Of a DNA stretch of 64,000 bases, positions 59,665 to 64,000 are shown one piece after another. Source of the DNA: CALAED01 sp036378315 (lineage in GTDB: Bacteria; Actinomycetota; Actinomycetes; Streptosporangiales; Streptosporangiaceae); contig DASUWU010000205.1 in NCBI GenBank assembly GCA_036378315.1, forward strand, positions 1 through 64,000. The letters are read 5' to 3'. Every line of letters starts with the position of its first letter. Within the stretch, counting starts at the first letter, position 1. The notes under the pieces are model-generated. The model saw nothing but the letters and a program-made list of their open reading frames with translations, searched no databases and was not told the origin of the DNA. The translations under genes and the position numbers were made by a program.

Positions 59665-60534
59665 CTAGACGCCGCGGAACTGCGCGGCCGTGGTCTCGTA
59701 CGCGCGCCTGAAGATCTCTTCCATGGGCAGGGCGCGCAGCGCCGCCGAGAGCACCTCGACGCCCCAGGGCTCGGCGTATCCCATGTCCGTGGCGACCTCG
59801 ACGTACCGGTGCACCCCGAACTCGCCTTCGCCCGGCAGCTCCCGGTGGTTGATGGTCTCGGCCACGTGGTCCGGCATGTTCTCGCGGCGGCCGTCCGACA
59901 GCTCGATCCAGGACAGGTACTCGACCGGGATCGTCCGCAGCTCATCCGGCTCGATGCCCAGCTTGCCCATGTGCCAGGTGTCGATCGCGATGCCGCCGTT
60001 GGGCGCGCCGGCGCCGGCCACGATCTCGAGCACGGACGCCAGGCTGTTGACGTTGGGGTCGAACGGCATCAGCTCGTAGGCGACCTTCGCTTCCGTGTGC
60101 CGCGCCGCGTCCGCGCACAGCTCGGCGAAGCCCTCGGTGAGCCTGGGGAGCGGGCACGGCCGGGCGGCGATGTTCCCGACCTTGAGGTGGTGCACGGGTA
60201 GCGCCTCGGCCGCCTCGAAGACCATCCGGCGGACCCGGTCGGCCTCCTTGCGCAGCTCGTCGCCCTCGTCGAGGAACCAGTCCTGGAGGAACTCCAGCTC
60301 GATCGGGCCGATGCCGTGGTCGTCGAGGATCTGCCGTATCTCGCGCAGGCTGCGCTTCTCGAGCAGGTGTTCGAGGTCGGCGTGCCAGATGCCGATGCCG
60401 CGGAACCCCACCTTGGCCGCCTCGGCGCACCGTTCAGGGAGGTCGAACAGGCTCCACTCCCGGCCGGTGTGCACCTCCACCGGCCCGGAAAGCGTCCAGT
60501 AGAGGCCGATCAACCCAGCATCCGGAACACCCAT
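59665..60534 (-). CDS. Sugar phosphate isomerase/epimerase (TIM-barrel, AP endonuclease 2 family)
   Basis: A 289-residue TIM-barrel from ATG 60534; a GTG at 60573 would add 13 residues. Features: LFDLPERCAEAAKVGFRGIGIWHADL, GIGPIELEFLQDWF, KVAYELMPFDPN (metal Glu), IAIDTWHMGK (metal Asp/His) and YLSWIELSDG. These are the xylose isomerase-like fold signatures. It lies in an operon with ThDP E1 subunits, suggesting catabolism of a sugar or polyol to a 2-oxoacid (inference). Confidence 0.85.
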   Translation of the reverse strand: MGVPDAGLIGLYWTLSGPVEVHTGREWSLFDLPERCAEAAKVGFRGIGIWHADLEHLLEKRSLREIRQILDDHGIGPIELEFLQDWFLDEGDELRKEADRVRRMVFEAAEALPVHHLKVGNIAARPCPLPRLTEGFAELCADAARHTEAKVAYELMPFDPNVNSLASVLEIVAGAGAPNGGIAIDTWHMGKLGIEPDELRTIPVEYLSWIELSDGRRENMPDHVAETINHRELPGEGEFGVHRYVEVATDMGYAEPWGVEVLSAALRALPMEEIFRRAYETTAAQFRGV

Positions 60535-60656
60535 GGTCTGGAGAGTAGGGCGGCGGTAGTCGCGCGTCCACACCTAAAGACGACATTTCCTGATACGGGC
60601 GAGACGGCGAACGTCATACAAATGCGCCGGTGGCATGAAACAGGTATCGCGATGTA

Positions 60657-62159
60657 TCACCGCCGGTCGCGTAACTGGAGGCGGCTGAGCTTGCCGTTGG
60701 CCGCCCGGGGGAGCGCGGGCACGAACGACACCGTCCTCGGGGTGAGCGGGACGTCGAGCTCCGACCTGACCAGGTCGCGCAGGTCGGCCGCGAGTTCGGC
60801 CGAGGCCGGGCAGCCGGTTTGCGGCACCACGAACGCGCGGACCTCGCCGTTCACCACGGTGACGGCGACCTCGGCCACCGCCGGATGGCCGCCCAGTGCG
60901 AGCTCGGCCGGCTGCGGCGAGATGGTGACGCCGCCGACCTTCTCCAGGTCGTCCACCCGGCCGTGGTGGTGCACGAACCCGTCCGCGTCGACGTGCACCA
61001 GGTCGCCGGTGCGCAGCCAGCCGTCGCGGCCCAGCACCTCGGCGGTCCGGCGCGGGCGGCGGTGGTAGCCGAGCAGCACGGACGGCCCGCGCACATGCAG
61101 GACGCCCTGCTCGCCGGCCGCCGCCTCGCCGCGCGGGGTGCGCACCGAGATCTCGTACGGGGGCAGGACCACGCCGATGGTGCCGCGGCGGCGCCGGGTG
61201 ACGGTGTTGGAGATGAAGGTGTGCCCGGTCTCCGTCATGCCGAGGCCGTCGAGCAGCGGGCAGCCGAGGAACGCCTCCACGCGGTCGGCGAGCGGCGGCG
61301 GCAGCGGCTCGCCCGCGGATCCGGCCGCGCGCAGCGAGCGGAACGCGGCCGCGTCGCCTTCCGCGACCAGCCGGGCGTAGCAGGCGGGCGCGGCGAAAAG
61401 CAGGGTGGGCCGGTGCCGCCGCGCCTGCTCCACGAGCCCCGGCACGTTGGGCCGGTCCGGCCACAGGACGGCTGAGGCCCCGGTGAGCAGAGGAAACAGG
61501 ACGCTGTTGCCCAGGCCGTAGGGAAAGCACGCCTTGGACACCGACAGCACGACGTCGTCGGGCGTCATCCGCAGCGCCGTCTCGGCCATGGCCCGGCGGT
61601 AGGCGAGCGGGTCGGAGTGCCGGTGCACCGCGCCCTTGGGCCGCCCCGTCGTCCCCGATGTGTACTGGACGTACGCGGGAGCGTCCGGCGGCACCGCGGC
61701 CGGCTCCTGGACGCCGGCGGCGGCCCGGCCGGCGGCGAGGCCGTCCGGCGTCACCACTCTGGTCGGGGCGAACCGGTCGGCCAGGCCGGGCGGGCAGACC
61801 ACCACGGACGGGTCGGCCTCCGCCGCCACGCCGGCGTGCTCGGCCGCCGACTGCCACGGCCCGGCGAACACCGCGAGCGCGCCGAGCCGGAGCGTGCCGA
61901 GGAACGCCGTGACGAGATGGAGGGAGTCCGGCAGCGCGATGAGGACGCGGGCGCCCGGATGTACGCCGGCCGCGGCGAGGACCGCGGCGGCCCCCGCGCC
62001 CGCCGCGTGCACCTCCCCATGGGTGTGGACGGCCGACCCGGAACTGGCCGACCCGGAACTGGCCGGCCCGGAGACGGTCGGCGCGTGGAAGGCCGGCCGG
62101 TCGTGCCATCCGTGGGACCTGGCCAGTTCGGCGGAGATCACCGCCATATTTCCGTTCAC
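60657..62159 (-). CDS. Acyl-CoA ligase (benzoate-CoA ligase-like)
   Basis: A 500-residue class I adenylate-forming enzyme from GTG 62159, with ggagg upstream. Core motifs: VQYTSGTTGRPKGAVHRH, LDGLGMTETGHTFISN, GWLRTGDLVHVDADGFVHHHGRVDDLEKVGG (order only) and the C-terminal Lys in RAANGKLSR. Domain order is normal, and no carrier domain is attached. It activates a carboxylic acid as adenylate then CoA thioester. It is transcribed toward the isomerase gene with a 120-bp gap. Confidence 0.88.
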   Translation of the reverse strand: MNGNMAVISAELARSHGWHDRPAFHAPTVSGPASSGSASSGSAVHTHGEVHAAGAGAAAVLAAAGVHPGARVLIALPDSLHLVTAFLGTLRLGALAVFAGPWQSAAEHAGVAAEADPSVVVCPPGLADRFAPTRVVTPDGLAAGRAAAGVQEPAAVPPDAPAYVQYTSGTTGRPKGAVHRHSDPLAYRRAMAETALRMTPDDVVLSVSKACFPYGLGNSVLFPLLTGASAVLWPDRPNVPGLVEQARRHRPTLLFAAPACYARLVAEGDAAAFRSLRAAGSAGEPLPPPLADRVEAFLGCPLLDGLGMTETGHTFISNTVTRRRRGTIGVVLPPYEISVRTPRGEAAAGEQGVLHVRGPSVLLGYHRRPRRTAEVLGRDGWLRTGDLVHVDADGFVHHHGRVDDLEKVGGVTISPQPAELALGGHPAVAEVAVTVVNGEVRAFVVPQTGCPASAELAADLRDLVRSELDVPLTPRTVSFVPALPRAANGKLSRLQLRDRR

Positions 62160-62294
62160 AACGCCTCCAAATACGAAGGGTCGCGAGGAGATTACTCGTA
62201 GTGGTAGAAGTCGCGCAGCGCGTTCCCGATAACGGACTGTTTCCGGAACAAGACGGACCGGCCGGGCTCCGGGGTCCGGGTGGGGGCCGGGGTG

Positions 62295-62867
62295 TCAGGC
62301 GGCCAGGGTCGTCCACGCACCGCGCCTGCGGACCAGCAGGTCGCGGGTGATCAGCCGGTCCTCGCTCGCCGTCCACACCCGCTCGACGGTGCGGCGCAGG
62401 TCGGCGAGCCCGTCCTGGTGCCCGGTGCCGGACGCCACGAGCACGGTCCTGGACGGCACGGCGACGACCAGGTCGCCCTGCACGTCGCGAGCGAGCTTGT
62501 CCATCAGGTCGTCGTCGAGCACGAGCGAGGCGTCGATCGACGGCGACCGGCGCTCGTCCTGCTCGTCGCGCAGGGTGAGGGACACGGTCCTGGCCCCCGG
62601 CGACCAGTCCATGGCGAGCCCGGCCCGGCGGGTGCGCAGGTTCGCCGTCGCCCGCTCGCGCAGCGACTCGGGCGTCAGGCCGAGCTCGGCACAGTGCCGC
62701 GGGGCGACGTACTCGTACCGGTCGGTGAAGTCGAGCACGTACGACACGTGGATGTCGCCGGCGAACGGCTCGCGGATCGGCGCGTCGGCCGGCGGCAGCG
62801 GGAACTCCAGCTGCAGATCCACGGGGATCCGGGCGGTCAGCACCGGGACGATCATCGACGCGCTCAT
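62295..62867 (-). CDS. Hypothetical protein
   Basis: A 190-residue soluble protein with a cggaggg ribosome site. Notable stretches are VDLQLEFPLPPADAP, SYVLDFTDRYEYVAPRHCAELGLTPESLRERATANL (order only) and VLVASGTGHQDGLADLRRTVERVW. Pattern is alpha/beta; DUF1444-like similarity is possible but not shown. I cannot assign a function. It is located between the ligase and the cobyric acid synthase genes. Confidence 0.7.
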   Translation of the reverse strand: MSASMIVPVLTARIPVDLQLEFPLPPADAPIREPFAGDIHVSYVLDFTDRYEYVAPRHCAELGLTPESLRERATANLRTRRAGLAMDWSPGARTVSLTLRDEQDERRSPSIDASLVLDDDLMDKLARDVQGDLVVAVPSRTVLVASGTGHQDGLADLRRTVERVWTASEDRLITRDLLVRRRGAWTTLAA

Positions 62868-62910
62868 GCGGTAACCCTCCGGGGGAGGCCAAGTCAGGTT
62901 TCCGAGTGGA

Positions 62911-64000
62911 TCACCTTAGCGGTCCGCCGGGCGGCACGACCGGCAGATCGCCCGGTACGCCCTCCTCGATCAGCCGGACCAGGGCGCCGGTGTCGAGATG
63001 TCGCTCCACGAGATCGCCCAGCGCGTCGAGCCTGGCCGCGCGCAGGGCGGCGAACGACACGTCGGGCGCCGGAGTGAAGTCACGCCCGGCGGCGCTGGCG
63101 ACGTCGGCGAGGAAGGCCCGCCGGAAGCCGTCGTTCTCGAGGATGCCGTGCCAGCTCGTCCCCCAGACGGCGCCGCTGCGGCAGCCGTCGAGGAACCGCT
63201 CTGCCCCGGCGTCGCGGTCGACGGCCGCGATCCCGTGATGGATCTCGTAGGCGTGGACCTGCTGGCCGTACGCCTCGCCTGCCGGCCGGCGCAGCCGCTT
63301 GTCCGGCGCGAACTCCACCCGTACCGGCAGCAGGCCGAGCCCCGGCACCACCCCGGCGCACGACTCGACGTCATCGACGATCTCGCGGGCCAGCATCTGG
63401 TAGCCGCCGCAGACGCCGAGCACGGGCCGTCCCGCCCTGGCGCGGCCGACCACCTCGGCGGCGAGGCCGCGGGCCCGCAGCCAGCCCAGGTCGGCGACCG
63501 TGGCCCGGGAACCCGGCAGCACGACCAGGTCGGCGTCGGCCAGCCCGCCGGGGGTGGTGACGTACCGCACGTGCACGCCGGGCTCGGCGGCGAGCGCGTC
63601 GACGTCGGTGAAGTTGGAGATGCGCGGCAGCCGGACGACCGCGACGCGCAGCGGCTGCCCCTGGCCGGGGGATGACGCGTCCGGCTCCGGCGACCTGGCG
63701 CGGCCGTCGAGCGCCAGCGAGTCCTCGACGTCGAGCCAGAGCCCGTCCTGCCACGGCAGCACGCCGAGCACCGGGCGTCCGGTCAGCCGGGTGAGCTGGT
63801 CGAGGCCCGGCCGCAGCAGCTCGGCCGCGCCGCGGAACTTGTTGATCACGAATCCGGCGACCAGCGCCTGGTCGTCCGGGGCGAGCAGGCCGACCGTCCC
63901 GTACAGCGCCGCGAACACGCCGCCGCGGTCGATGTCGCCGACCACGATCACCGGCATGCCGGCGCCCGTCCCGGCGGCGCCGGCCGTCCCGACGGCGCGG
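62911..64000 (-). CDS. cobQ: Cobyric acid synthase, 3' part (runs off the window)
   Basis: At least 363 residues of a glutamine amidotransferase-coupled amidase. MPVIVVGDIDRGGVFA at the visible start is an internal conserved motif, so the frame continues open beyond position 64000. Also INKFRG, the GATase nucleophile in VLGVCGGYQML, and the catalytic His in SWHGILEN. It amidates side chains of adenosylcobyrinic acid a,c-diamide in cobalamin synthesis. Partial: the N-terminal synthetase domain is cut off. Confidence 0.92.
   Translation of the reverse strand, partial: RAVGTAGAAGTGAGMPVIVVGDIDRGGVFAALYGTVGLLAPDDQALVAGFVINKFRGAAELLRPGLDQLTRLTGRPVLGVLPWQDGLWLDVEDSLALDGRARSPEPDASSPGQGQPLRVAVVRLPRISNFTDVDALAAEPGVHVRYVTTPGGLADADLVVLPGSRATVADLGWLRARGLAAEVVGRARAGRPVLGVCGGYQMLAREIVDDVESCAGVVPGLGLLPVRVEFAPDKRLRRPAGEAYGQQVHAYEIHHGIAAVDRDAGAERFLDGCRSGAVWGTSWHGILENDGFRRAFLADVASAAGRDFTPAPDVSFAALRAARLDALGDLVERHLDTGALVRLIEEGVPGDLPVVPPGGPLR

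Noticed and set aside
57534..59711. Plus-strand frame across the E1 genes
   Set aside because: Repeated His/Arg/Gly/Leu-rich text typical of antisense translation; true E1 subunits lie on the minus strand.
1..64000. CRISPR array, insertion sequences or prophage attachment sites at the tRNA genes
   Set aside because: No regularly spaced repeats, transposase or integrase reading frame; tRNA-Lys and tRNA-His have no nearby duplicated 3' ends that I could see.

Overview
This is a 64 kb chromosomal segment of a high-GC Gram-positive actinomycete. The evidence is the very high GC, frequent GTG/TTG starts, ATGA/GTGA stop-start overlaps, an orn gene beside tRNA genes, DUF2510, DUF6082 and DUF6879 proteins, zinc-finger anti-sigma proteins and a CebR-type 14-mer. 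The style fits the Streptosporangiales or a Streptomyces relative; the genus cannot be fixed from the sequence alone.

Region 1 (29-15892, all +) is a compact and probably incomplete specialised-metabolite cluster that may continue leftwards. Most genes overlap by 4 bp. It encodes a RidA-like protein, a SAM methyltransferase, a free carrier protein, an AT-less KS-ACP-thioester reductase megasynthase, a hydroxy/methoxymalonyl-ACP set (FkbH-like, FkbK-like dehydrogenase, FkbI-like acyl-CoA dehydrogenase, dedicated ACP), a free-standing adenylation enzyme, two ketosynthase-III-like proteins with a displaced His, an MFS exporter, a MupA-type luciferase-like monooxygenase with flavin reductase, and a FemAB/GNAT-like transferase. 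The logic suggests an amino acid extended once by an oxygenated C2 unit, released reductively as an aldehyde, then cyclised, oxidised and acylated.

Region 2 (16038-24858) is accessory: a TTG-started universal stress protein, a Mo-bisPGD oxidoreductase, a secreted BNR-repeat protein, a divergent isochorismatase-family hydrolase with its GlxA/AraC regulator, a TetR regulator with a divergent small gene and two matching operators, and an unusual membrane protein fused to a low-molecular-weight tyrosine phosphatase.

Region 3 (25424-31949) is more conserved: tRNA-Lys(CTT), a LuxR regulator with a degenerate receiver, tRNA-His(GTG), oligoribonuclease, a DUF2510 membrane protein, an amidase-like protein and an aminoglycoside-phosphotransferase-like kinase. 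It leads into region 4 (30477-36363), which holds two paralogous sigma factors, each fused to a zinc-finger anti-sigma-like segment, one TM helix and an extracellular domain, and next to them a membrane-anchored solute-binding/VWA protein.

Region 5 (36577-50327) holds an ABC exporter with a symmetric operator, an EEP-family phosphoesterase, a three-gene DUF6879/DUF6082 island, a YraQ/TIGR03943 permease pair, a secreted 5'-nucleotidase, an ECF sigma/anti-sigma pair, a lipoprotein-cytochrome b pair, a SPOUT RNA methyltransferase and a secreted anchored protein. Region 6 (49932-64000) holds a four-repeat SseB-like protein with its partner, a small lipoprotein, a bifunctional penicillin-binding protein, a perfect CebR-like operator, a disulfide oxidoreductase lacking the lipoamide dehydrogenase His-Glu pair, a 2-oxoacid dehydrogenase E1 alpha/beta pair with a TIM-barrel isomerase, an acyl-CoA ligase, a hypothetical gene and the 3' part of cobyric acid synthase.

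No CRISPR array, insertion sequence, rRNA or replication origin was seen.
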